Made by a program: the position numbers and the translations under genes. A DNA stretch of 64,000 nucleotides, from assembly GCF_945952055.1 (NCBI RefSeq), contig NZ_CAMFHB010000024.1, positions 1 through 64,000 of the forward strand, written 5' to 3'. Position 1 is the stretch's first letter; every line of letters begins with the position of its first letter. The notes beneath the pieces were generated by a model. That model did no database searches and was not told the origin of the DNA. It saw nothing but the letters and a program-made list of their open reading frames with translations. This document shows, piece by piece, positions 1 to 6,936 of the stretch. The stretch is from an uncultured Alsobacter sp. (GTDB taxonomy: Bacteria > Pseudomonadota > Alphaproteobacteria > Rhizobiales > Beijerinckiaceae).

Positions 1-2
1 CC

Positions 3-98
3 CGAACGAGTGTTCACCATGTCTCCGGTCTGTACACCAAGCCCGGCCATGACGGAGAGATGGTGCGAACTCAAGTGTCCTGGCTGGACGAGCACTGA
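3..98 (+). pseudogene. possible C-terminal end of an upstream gene (unidentified)
   Basis: The frame starting at base 3 stays open for 31 codons and stops with TGA at 96-98. It ends with the residues MVRTQVSWLDEH. It could be the tail of a plus-strand gene that lies mostly outside the window and converges on the VOC gene ending at 135. I do not recognise the family. Thirty-one open codons in DNA this GC-rich is weak evidence, so this may be chance. Confidence 0.2.
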
Positions 99-134
99 GT
101 CCACAGGCGGCCGCGTCGATCGACGCACCACCTC

Positions 135-515
135 TCAGCTGCGCTGCAGCAGCTCGATCCGGACCCCGTCCGGGCCGTCGAAGAAGGCGATCTTCAGGTC
201 GGCGCGCAACTCCGTGATGCCGGAGACGAGCGGGTAGCCGCGCGCGGCGAGGTCGGTCACGGCTGCCTTGATGTCGGGCACGGTAAGGCCGAGGTGCTCG
301 AGGCCGACATGCGGCGGCGTCGCGCCGGCGGGCATGTCCTGGGGGGCCTGCTCGATGAACACCTTCACGCCGCCGAGCTCGATCATGATGCGGCTCGGCG
401 CCGCCGCGTCGCCCACCCGGCCGGTCTCGCGGGCGCCCAGCGCCTCGACATAGAAGCGGGCCGCGGCCACGACGTCGCGGCTGCGCAGGTGGAGGTGGTC
501 GTAGGTGTAGGTCAT
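135..515 (-). CDS. VOC (glyoxalase/dioxygenase superfamily) protein
   Basis: A 126-residue single-domain protein with the paired beta-alpha-beta-beta-beta pattern of the vicinal-oxygen-chelate fold. Likely metal ligands sit where the family has them: His7 (YDHLHL), Glu46 (MIELGG), His74 (GLEHLGL) and Glu121 (VRIELLQ). Such proteins act on small organic compounds, for example lyases, isomerases and resistance proteins; the substrate cannot be read from sequence. The C-terminal DGPDGVRIELLQ is typical of the glyoxalase I-like group. It ends next to the GntR gene on the same strand, 42 bases downstream of it, so the two may be cotranscribed. Confidence 0.85.
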   Translation of the reverse strand: MTYTYDHLHLRSRDVVAAARFYVEALGARETGRVGDAAAPSRIMIELGGVKVFIEQAPQDMPAGATPPHVGLEHLGLTVPDIKAAVTDLAARGYPLVSGITELRADLKIAFFDGPDGVRIELLQRS

Positions 516-557
516 CGGTTCTGTCCCGCGGTTGCGTTCGATGGGCGCGACCCGGAC

Positions 558-1229
558 TTAAGCCACGTCCTCGGTCGACGCCAGCAGCCTTTCGAGATCA
601 CCGAGCACGGCCGTGATGTGCCGGTCGAGCAGCGCGCAGGCGCCCTCGATGTCCCCGGCGCGCGCCAGGGCGATCAGCTCGCCATGCTCCTGCTGGGCCC
701 GGCGCCAGGCCTCGCGCGTGGCGAGCTGGAGGCGGGTGTAGCGCTCGCTCGTCTGCAGCAGTCCCGCCACGATGCTCAGCGTGCGGGGCAGGGCGGCGCG
801 TCCGTAGAGCGCCATGTGCAGCCGCGCATTGAGAACGCCCCACTGGCTGGTGTCTCCGCGCGCGATCGCGTCGGCGAAGGCCGCCTGCACCGTGTCGAGA
901 TCCTTGAAGTCGTCGGTGTCGAGTTTCGGGATCGAAGCCCGCAGCAACCGTGCTTCCAGCACGCGCCGCAGTGCGAACACGTCGCGCACCTCTTCCGGCG
1001 AGAGCCCCGTGACCACCGCGCCGCGGTGAGGGGCGATCTCGATGAGGCCCTCGGCCTCCAGCTGGCGGAAGGCTTCGCGCAGGGGAATGCGGCTCACGCC
1101 ATAGGAGGCGGCGAGCGCCTCCTGGCGCAGCTGCGTGCCCGGCGGGTGCTCGCCGGCGAGGATAGCCTCCCGCAGGCGATCGACGATCGCTTCCTGCAGG
1201 GTCCTGAGCTTCAGCGGCTGCGCGGCCAT
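558..1229 (-). CDS. GntR family transcriptional regulator, FCD (FadR-type) subfamily
   Basis: A 223-residue regulator. The N-terminal winged helix-turn-helix spans about residues 8-75 (GTQLRQEALAASYGVSRIPLREAF, then EGLIEIAPHRGAVV). A helical FCD effector-binding domain follows from about residue 85. I chose the ATG at 1229 (MAAQPLKLRTLQ) because the GntR domain begins there; an in-frame ATG at 1286 would add 19 residues and would overlap the putative operator. It is divergent from the aldolase gene at 1333 across about 100 bases that hold a GTATAC-centred dyad, the usual arrangement for a regulator controlling itself and its neighbour. FCD effectors are usually small organic acids. Confidence 0.9.
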   Translation of the reverse strand: MAAQPLKLRTLQEAIVDRLREAILAGEHPPGTQLRQEALAASYGVSRIPLREAFRQLEAEGLIEIAPHRGAVVTGLSPEEVRDVFALRRVLEARLLRASIPKLDTDDFKDLDTVQAAFADAIARGDTSQWGVLNARLHMALYGRAALPRTLSIVAGLLQTSERYTRLQLATREAWRRAQQEHGELIALARAGDIEGACALLDRHITAVLGDLERLLASTEDVA

Positions 1230-1275
1230 TTCTATCCTCGAAAAGGGCTCGCCTCGAAAAAGGCCTTGCCTGGAT

Positions 1276-1287
1276 AATGTATACAAT
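1276..1287. promoter_or_regulatory. putative GntR operator (TGTATACA dyad)
   Basis: The 8-bp perfect palindrome TGTATACA (1278-1285) with A/T flanks lies between the divergent GntR gene (start 1229) and the aldolase gene (start 1333). FCD-type GntR proteins commonly bind short dyads with such a core. Assignment to the adjacent regulator is an inference from position. Confidence 0.5.
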
Positions 1288-1332
1288 CTACAAAAGTGTC
1301 AACGCCCACCGCATCCGACCGGGAGACAGACC

Positions 1333-2271
1333 ATGACCAACGTGTTCCAGGGGGTGATCCCCGCGCTGATGACGCCCTGCGGTCCCGACCGCGCGCCCGA
1401 CTACGTCTCGCTCGTCCGCAAGGCCAGGGAACTCGTCGGCCTCGGCATGTCGGGCGTCGTCTATTGCGGCTCCATGGGCGACTGGCCGCTGCTCACCGAC
1501 GAACAGCGCATGACCGGCGTCGAGAAGCTGGTCGAGGCCGGCGTCAACGTGATCGTCGGCACGGGCGCGCAGAACCCGATGCGCGCGGCCGCGCTCGCGG
1601 CCCACGCCAAGAAGGTGGGGGCGGCGGGTCTCATGGTGATCCCGCGCGTGCTCTCCCGCGGCACCGAGCCGGCCGCGCAGTTCGCGCACTTCGCCGGGAT
1701 CCTGGAGGCCGCCGTCGACCTTCCGGCGGTGATCTACAACAGCCCCTACTACGGCTTCCAGACCAAGGCCGACCTGTTCTTCGCGCTGAACGCGAAGTAC
1801 CCGCACCTCGTCGGCTTCAAGGAGTTCGGCTCCAACGAGGCGATGTCCTATGCGGCCGAGTTCATCACCGGGCGCTCGCCCGAGCTCAGCCTCATGGTCG
1901 GAGTCGACACCGGCGTCTGCCACGGCTTCGTCTACTGCGGCGCCAAGGGCGCGATCACCGGCATCGGCAACGTCCTGCCGCGCGAGGTGCTCCATCTCGT
2001 GTCGCTGTGCCAGAAGGCCCAGGCCGGCGACGTCGTCGCCCGTCGCCGCGCCTTCGAGCTCGAGGCCGCGATGAAGGTGCTCTCCACCTTCGACGAGGGA
2101 TCGAACCTGGTGCTCTTCTACAAGTACCTGATGGTGCTCACCGGCAACCGCGAGTACGAGCACCACTTCAACCCGTCCGACGCGCTCACCGAAAGCCAGA
2201 AGACCTTCGCCCGCAGCCACCTGGAGCTCTTCCAGAGCTGGTATGCGAACTGGGCGAAGACGGACGGCTGA
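1333..2271 (+). CDS. dihydrodipicolinate synthase/N-acetylneuraminate lyase family aldolase
   Basis: A 312-residue TIM-barrel class I aldolase. The Schiff-base lysine is Lys163 (VGFKEFG), the catalytic tyrosine Tyr135 (VIYNSPYYG), and the carboxylate-binding loop is GSMGD at residues 46-50, in place of the GTTGE of true DapA. The changed loop and the setting beside a GntR regulator favour a catabolic aldolase or dehydratase (2-keto-3-deoxy sugar acid, hydroxyproline or similar) over lysine biosynthesis. The start ATG at 1333 follows GGGAGACAGACC, a good ribosome binding site. Likely controlled by the divergent GntR protein. The substrate is unknown. Confidence 0.88.
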   Translation: MTNVFQGVIPALMTPCGPDRAPDYVSLVRKARELVGLGMSGVVYCGSMGDWPLLTDEQRMTGVEKLVEAGVNVIVGTGAQNPMRAAALAAHAKKVGAAGLMVIPRVLSRGTEPAAQFAHFAGILEAAVDLPAVIYNSPYYGFQTKADLFFALNAKYPHLVGFKEFGSNEAMSYAAEFITGRSPELSLMVGVDTGVCHGFVYCGAKGAITGIGNVLPREVLHLVSLCQKAQAGDVVARRRAFELEAAMKVLSTFDEGSNLVLFYKYLMVLTGNREYEHHFNPSDALTESQKTFARSHLELFQSWYANWAKTDG

Positions 2272-2297
2272 TCGCGCAGGAGCCGGCCGGGGCTGCC

Positions 2298-4046
2298 TCA
2301 GGGCAGTCCGGCCGCCTGCAGCATCCCGACCTCGGCGTCGAGCTGCGCCTGGTTGCGGCGGAACTGCGTGTTCCGCCAGCCGGCGACCGTGAAGGTCGGC
2401 CGCAGGCCGAGGAAGCGCTCCGCCGTCTGGCGTGCCAGCTCGGGTCTCTCCGTCTGCCGATACGCGATGACGAGATCCGTGAGGCCGAAGCCGGCCGAGC
2501 GTGCATCGAAGGCCTTGAAGGCCGCGATGGCCTCGTCGAAACGCCCCGTGAGCCTGTACGCATTGCCGAGGTGGCCGAGATAGTTGGCCGGATAGTGCGG
2601 GCTCAACTGCATGGCCCGCTCGATCAGCGGCACCGCCTCCTGCGGATGCCCGGCACAGCACAGGATGAACGAGGCCATCATCGCGGCGTCTGCCGCGCCA
2701 GGCGAGCACTCCGTCGCCTTGCGCACATGGGCGATGGCCGCCTCCCAGTCGCCCTCGATCATGCCCAGCATGGCGAAGTCGACATGGGCATCGGGATTTT
2801 CGGGATCGACGGCGAGGGCACGGCCCGCGAGCTCCTTGCCCTTGGCGATCGCGGTCGGCCGGTCGTCCCACCATCCGAACCGGGCATCGGCGGCATGCAT
2901 CAGCCCGGCCATGGCGTTGAGGGCCGGCGCATCCGGGTCGAGCTGCAGGGCCTTGCGCAGGATGGCGAGCGCACGCGAGCAATTGTCCTTCGAGACGGCC
3001 GTCCTGTAGAGCGACAGGGCCTGCATCCATAAGGTCCATGCCTCGACGTTCGTGCTCGTCGTGTAGTGGCGCCGGGCCTGCTCGCCTTCCGTCAGCTTCA
3101 CCTGCATCTCGGTCGCCAGCACGAGCGTGATCTCGTCCTGCACCGCGAAGATGTCGTCGACGGACCGGTCGTAGCGCTCGGCCCAGACATGGTCACCGGT
3201 GCGCGTGTCGATGAGCTGGCAGGTGATGCGGATGCGGTTGCCCGCGCGCCTGACGCTGCCCTCCAGCACATGGCGCACGCCGAGCTGCTTGCCGGCCTCG
3301 CGCACGTCGACCGACTGGCCCTTGTAGACGAAGCTCGAGTTGCGGGCGATCACGCGCAGGCCGGTGAGCTTCGAAAGGGTGGTGATGATGTCCTCCACCA
3401 ACCCGTCGGCAAAGAACTCCTGGTCCGGATCTCCGCTCATGTTCTGGAACGGCAGGACCGCGAGCGAGGGCAGTTCGGGCATCGGCACGGCGAGGTTCGC
3501 CGGCTGGGCCGGCACGTCCAGCGCCGAGACCTCGGCGATCTCGAGCTGGAACACGCGCACAGGGCGCCCGATGTTCTTGAGCTGGATCTCCCCGGCGTCG
3601 GCGAAGGCGGCGCCCACCTTGCCCTGGACCTGACGCCAGACGTCCTCGGAGATGGCGACGCCGCCCGGCGCCGAGACGCCCTCGAGCCGCGCGGCGATGT
3701 TCACGCCGTCGCCCAGGAGGTCGGCATCGTCCACCACCACGTCGCCCACATGGATGCCGATGCGCAGCGTCATGCGCTGGTCCGGCGCGAGCCCGGCGTT
3801 GCGGGCCGTCATGCCCTGCTGGATCATCACGGCGGACCGCACCGCTCCGACCGAGCTCGAGAACTCCGCGAGCAGGCCGTCCCCCGTCGACTTGATGATC
3901 CGGCCCCGTGCCGCCAGCAGTGTCGGGTCGATCAGGTCCCGCCGATGCGCCTTCAGGGCCGCGAGGGTGCCTTCCTCGTTCTGGCTGGTCATGCGGCTGA
4001 AGCCGACGACGTCCAGGGCGAGGATGGCTGCCAGACGCCGTTCCAC
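2298..4046 (-). CDS. class III adenylate/guanylate cyclase with TolB/FlgO-like and TPR domains
   Basis: A 582-residue soluble multidomain protein. Residues 1-170 form a class III nucleotide cyclase domain: metal-binding Asp12 (ALDVVGFSRM) and Asp56 (KSTGDGLLAEF), with Lys53, Asp113 and the NIAARL motif (116-121) completing the nucleotide site. Lys53 and Asp113 favour ATP, hence cAMP. A region near 190-320 starting PSLAVLPFQNMSGDP is TolB/FlgO-like, and tetratricopeptide repeats fill the C-terminal part. This CHASE-less architecture is common in Hyphomicrobiales and predicts a signalling enzyme driven by protein-protein contacts. No transmembrane segment is evident. Confidence 0.88.
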   Translation of the reverse strand: MERRLAAILALDVVGFSRMTSQNEEGTLAALKAHRRDLIDPTLLAARGRIIKSTGDGLLAEFSSSVGAVRSAVMIQQGMTARNAGLAPDQRMTLRIGIHVGDVVVDDADLLGDGVNIAARLEGVSAPGGVAISEDVWRQVQGKVGAAFADAGEIQLKNIGRPVRVFQLEIAEVSALDVPAQPANLAVPMPELPSLAVLPFQNMSGDPDQEFFADGLVEDIITTLSKLTGLRVIARNSSFVYKGQSVDVREAGKQLGVRHVLEGSVRRAGNRIRITCQLIDTRTGDHVWAERYDRSVDDIFAVQDEITLVLATEMQVKLTEGEQARRHYTTSTNVEAWTLWMQALSLYRTAVSKDNCSRALAILRKALQLDPDAPALNAMAGLMHAADARFGWWDDRPTAIAKGKELAGRALAVDPENPDAHVDFAMLGMIEGDWEAAIAHVRKATECSPGAADAAMMASFILCCAGHPQEAVPLIERAMQLSPHYPANYLGHLGNAYRLTGRFDEAIAAFKAFDARSAGFGLTDLVIAYRQTERPELARQTAERFLGLRPTFTVAGWRNTQFRRNQAQLDAEVGMLQAAGLP

Positions 4047-4206
4047 CTACAAGTCGTCGCTCATCAGCCTGCTTTCGTCAGCACGGAAACCGGATCGGGG
4101 ACTCCCCGTCCGATTTCAAGTCTGGCGAGAGCTATGCCGCATTGCAATCCGAGCGCGCAGCAGCCGGCGGCCGATCCGGTCCACGGCACGCAGACGTGAT
4201 GACCAC

Positions 4207-4227
4207 GGCGCCCGCCGAACGGGCGCC
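4207..4227 (-). terminator. hairpin downstream of the aminotransferase gene
   Basis: An 8-bp perfect GC stem, GGCGCCCG paired with CGGGCGCC around a five-base loop, lies 33 bases past the aminotransferase stop and before the cyclase gene. There is no clear U tract, so it may be only an attenuating or stabilising structure. Confidence 0.4.
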
Positions 4228-4259
4228 ATGCCGTTGGCTGCCGGCCTTCGCTCGGCGGC

Positions 4260-5453
4260 TCAGCCTTTCACGAGTGCCTTGGCGGCGGCCTCGACGGCAC
4301 CGGGGCCGCGCTCGAGGCGTAGCGCCTCCATGGCGGCCTCGATCGTGGCCAGCGTGCCCAGGATCGCCGGCGGGTTCAGGTGCCCCATGTGGCCGATGCG
4401 GAAGAGGCCGGCCTCGCGCACCCCGACAGCGCCCGAGGAGAGCGAGATGCCGACGCCCAGCGTCAGGTCGAGCTCGGCATCGCAGTAGGTCCGCAGCGTA
4501 TTGGCGTCGATGCCGGTCCGGATGGCGCTGACCGCCCAGGAGCGGTTTGCCGGGTCGGGAATGTTCAGCTCCCACGTGCCACCCTTGCCCCAGGCCTCGA
4601 CCGCGGCGTGCACGGCGCCCGAGAGGCGGCGGTGGCGCTCCCACACGTTCTCCAGGCCTTCCCGTTCGATCATGCCCAGTGCGGCATGGAGACCGAAGAG
4701 GTGGTGGGTCGGCGGCGTACCGCAGAAGCGGGCGTGGAAGGCGGTGGGCTCGAGGCGCGGCTCCCAGTCCCAGTAGGGCGTTACGAGCTGGGCGGACTTG
4801 CGCGCCCGCCTTGCCTTCTCGCCCACGTAGTTGAGGCCGATGCCGGGCGGCGTCATGAGGCCCTTCTGCGAAGCGGCCACCGTGACGTCGACGCCCCAGG
4901 CGTCCATCTCGTAGGGTTCGCAGCCCAGGCTCGCGATGCAGTCCACCAGGAACAGGGCGTCGCTGCCGGCCGCGTCGATGGCGCGGCGTACGCCGAGCAC
5001 GTCGTTGCGCACCGAGCTCGCCGTGTCGGTCTGCACCATCAGGACGGCCTTGATGCTCTTGTCGCGGCGGAGCGCGTCCTCGACCCGCTGCGGGTCGACC
5101 GAGGAGCGGGCGCCGAAGTCGATCTCCTCGATCTCGACCCGCATGGCCCTGGCCATGTCCGCCCAGCCGCGCGCGAAGCGGCCGGTGTAGAGGGCGAGTA
5201 CCTTGTCGCCCGGCGAGAACAGGTTGATCAGCGCGCCTTCCCAGGCGCCATGGCCGTTGGTGATGTAGATCACGATCCCGGCCTTCTGGGCCCGGGCCAC
5301 GGCCTTCAACCGCGTCTCGACCTCCAGCGTGACGTCGATCAGCGAGCCCTCGTAGATGTTCGGGGCGTCGCGGTGCATGGCCGAGAGCACCTCGTCCGGC
5401 ATGGCCGACGGGCCGGGAATGGCCTGGAAGTGACGTCCGCGGGCAAGCGACAT
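4260..5453 (-). CDS. class V PLP-dependent aminotransferase (alanine/serine-glyoxylate type)
   Basis: A 397-residue enzyme of the class V fold. It opens with the family signature AIPGPSAMPDEVL, has the cofactor region TNGHGAWEGAL near residue 66, and carries the PLP-binding Lys197 in TVAASQKGLMTPPGIG. These are features of alanine-glyoxylate and serine-glyoxylate aminotransferases, which transfer amino groups to glyoxylate and give pyruvate or hydroxypyruvate. The start ATG at 5453 (MSLARGRHFQ) is placed by homology; upstream in-frame codons look like non-coding sequence. The gene upstream on the same strand is hydroxypyruvate-isomerase-like, which would use the product of a serine-glyoxylate enzyme, but toxin-antitoxin remnants on the other strand lie between them. 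Confidence 0.87.
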   Translation of the reverse strand: MSLARGRHFQAIPGPSAMPDEVLSAMHRDAPNIYEGSLIDVTLEVETRLKAVARAQKAGIVIYITNGHGAWEGALINLFSPGDKVLALYTGRFARGWADMARAMRVEIEEIDFGARSSVDPQRVEDALRRDKSIKAVLMVQTDTASSVRNDVLGVRRAIDAAGSDALFLVDCIASLGCEPYEMDAWGVDVTVAASQKGLMTPPGIGLNYVGEKARRARKSAQLVTPYWDWEPRLEPTAFHARFCGTPPTHHLFGLHAALGMIEREGLENVWERHRRLSGAVHAAVEAWGKGGTWELNIPDPANRSWAVSAIRTGIDANTLRTYCDAELDLTLGVGISLSSGAVGVREAGLFRIGHMGHLNPPAILGTLATIEAAMEALRLERGPGAVEAAAKALVKG

Positions 5454-5553
5454 GGGCGTGTGTCCTGTAGGGGGGCGAAGGGGCGGCAAGCAACGCGCGA
5501 GGCTGTCGGAGAACCACGGCGGCGAGCACGGGTCAATGAAAAACCCCAATTGA

Positions 5554-5573
5554 AAGCAATGCATGCATTGCTT
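5554..5573. promoter_or_regulatory. 20-bp perfect palindrome, candidate operator
   Basis: A perfect 20-bp inverted repeat centred on GCATGC with arms AAGCAAT/ATTGCTT lies between the divergent aminotransferase (start 5453) and FitA-like antitoxin (start 5602) genes, 29 bases before the antitoxin start. FitA-type antitoxins repress their own operons by binding inverted repeats, so this may be the old autoregulatory operator. A site for another regulator is possible. Confidence 0.45.
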
Positions 5574-5601
5574 GATCGGCAGCGGGTCCGATGGAGTTCG
5601 A

Positions 5602-5738
5602 ATGGCCAGCATCACCATCCGCCAAGTCGACGACAATCTGAAGCGCCGGCTGCGTGTGCGCGCGGCCAGGAACGGGCGCTCCATGGAGGAAGAGGTGCGT
5701 GAGATCTCGCGCGGCGTGGTCGGCGAAGGCGAAACGCA
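5602..5738 (+). pseudogene. FitA/VapB-like antitoxin, 3'-truncated remnant
   Basis: From the ATG at 5602 the product starts MASITIRQVDDNLKRRLRVR, followed by an RSMEEEVREI segment. This is the ribbon-helix-helix domain and first linker of FitA-type antitoxins, which bind DNA and neutralise a PIN-domain toxin. After about residue 40 the sequence stops resembling the family (GEGETQRGSVSRTPRSRR), and the frame runs on over non-homologous DNA to 5949. The toxin-binding C-terminus therefore seems deleted. The limit at 5738 is approximate. The DNA-binding part may still be made, as a repressor without a partner. Confidence 0.65.
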
Positions 5739-5873
5739 GCGGGGATCAGTCAGTCGGACGCCCAGATCGCGGCGATCGCACGTACGCATCGGGCGCAGCT
5801 TGCCACGAGGAATGTGCGGGACTTCGTCGATTGCGATGTCGAGCTCATCGATCCGTGGACCGCGCCAGCCTGA
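5739..5873 (+). pseudogene. C-terminal fragment of a FitB/VapC-type PIN toxin
   Basis: In the frame ending with TGA at 5871-5873 the translation includes SDAQIAAIARTHRA, QLATRNVRDF and ELIDPWTAP. This is the classic C-terminal signature of FitB/VapC PIN-domain ribonucleases, including the late conserved aspartate of SDAQIA and the TRNVRDF motif. Only about 40 of the usual 130-140 residues remain. The first acidic active-site residues and the start are missing. Together with the adjacent truncated antitoxin this points to one internal deletion that removed the end of the antitoxin and most of the toxin. Confidence 0.65.
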
Positions 5874-5888
5874 CTTGGCGGACGCAGG

Positions 5889-6668
5889 TCACACCGTGAA
5901 CGCCGCCTTGAAGGCGGCGATGGCGTCTTCCGGGTCGCCGCTGGCGTAGGCCTCCATGGTGATCGCGCCCGTGTAGCCCATGCCCCGCAGCGCCCGCGCC
6001 ACGGCCGGCCAGTTGACCTCGCCGGTCCCCGGCTCGAAGCGCCCGGGCACGTCGGCGACCTGGATCTCGCCGATCCAGGGCAGGCAGGCCCGGCAGAGCT
6101 CGGTCAGGTTCCCCTCGTCGACCTGCGCATGATAGAGGTCGAGGTTGAGCCGCAGGCGCGGGCTGCCGACGGCGCTGACCAGCGCCAGCGTATCCGCCGC
6201 GCGCGCGAACGGCACGCCCGGGTGGTCGACGCGCAGGTTCAGGTTCTCCAGCGTGAAGACGACGTCCTCGGCCTCCGCCAGATCGGCGACGCGCCTGAGC
6301 GTATCGAGAGCGGTGAGCCACATCGGTCCGGTGACGGTCTCGATCGGCTGCACGGGAAGGCCGCCGTTGCCCAGCGCTGTGCCCAGGATGTTGAGGCGCG
6401 CGACACCCAGCCGCTTGCCGACGGCCGCGGTCTCCCGCGCACTGCGCAGCAGCGTCTGCGCGCCCTCGGCATCGACCAGGCTGCCGGCCATGAAGCCGTT
6501 CATGATGCTGAAGCAGGCGCCGGTCTTCTCGAGCGCGGCGATGTCGTGGTTCGGCCAGTTCCACAGGCCGACGCCGAAGCCGAGCTCCTTCAGGCGGTTG
6601 ACGCGCCACGGCATCGGGCGGTCCTGCCAGATCATCTCGGCGCAAACGGACAGGGCGAACTGCGACAT
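5889..6668 (-). CDS. hydroxypyruvate isomerase-like TIM-barrel protein
   Basis: A 259-residue xylose-isomerase-like TIM barrel (AP endonuclease 2 superfamily). Segments typical of the Hyi group are LSVCAEMIWQD at the N-terminus, LNILGTALGNGG (about 93-104), the metal-binding glutamate in VVFTLENLNLRVDHPG, LNLDLYHAQVDEGN and GEIQVADVPGRFEPGTGEVNW. Hyi converts hydroxypyruvate to tartronate semialdehyde in glyoxylate metabolism. The start at 6668 fits homology (MSQFALSVCAEM); an upstream in-frame start would add 35 residues without similarity. The class V aminotransferase downstream on this strand could supply hydroxypyruvate. Sugar epimerases of the same fold are an alternative. Confidence 0.8.
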   Translation of the reverse strand: MSQFALSVCAEMIWQDRPMPWRVNRLKELGFGVGLWNWPNHDIAALEKTGACFSIMNGFMAGSLVDAEGAQTLLRSARETAAVGKRLGVARLNILGTALGNGGLPVQPIETVTGPMWLTALDTLRRVADLAEAEDVVFTLENLNLRVDHPGVPFARAADTLALVSAVGSPRLRLNLDLYHAQVDEGNLTELCRACLPWIGEIQVADVPGRFEPGTGEVNWPAVARALRGMGYTGAITMEAYASGDPEDAIAAFKAAFTV

Positions 6669-6829
6669 CGCATGTCTCTCCGATACGGGGCCGCGGGCGG
6701 CGCGGCGCGAAGGACACATGTCCTCGCACGGGCCGGGCTGCGCCGCCAGTGCCACGGAATTGACGTTCGTCAACAGGCTGCGGCCGTATGGTTAGCGGCC
6801 ATTCATCTCCGTAACTACTAAGATAGGAA

Positions 6830-6875
6830 TTAAGTTGACCGTCGGAGGATTAAGTTCGTTCGCCCAAGCTTAACC
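6830..6875. promoter_or_regulatory. three TTAA half-sites at exact 20-bp intervals
   Basis: TTAAG at 6830, TTAAG at 6850 and TTAACC at 6870 start exactly 20 bases apart, and the first two extend to the direct repeat ATTAAGTT. They lie 62-107 bases before the TadE/G-like gene. In alphaproteobacteria CtrA recognises TTAA-N7-TTAA, and pilus genes are classic CtrA targets. The N16 spacing does not match that consensus but equals about two helical turns. Confidence 0.35.
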
Positions 6876-6936
6876 TGGATGTTGCCCAGGCGGTTACACA
6901 TGCGCATCTTCACGCTGCCACGCTTGGAGGTATCCG

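Noticed and set aside
10-237. Short plus-strand frame at the left edge.
   Set aside because: It has no family similarity and overlaps the VOC gene end. The alternative frame ending at 98 is listed only as a low-confidence fragment.
4380-5702. Plus-strand open frame of 440 codons opposite the class V aminotransferase.
   Set aside because: It is a shadow of a gene that has PLP-binding Lys197 and full family similarity. It has no recognisable domain.
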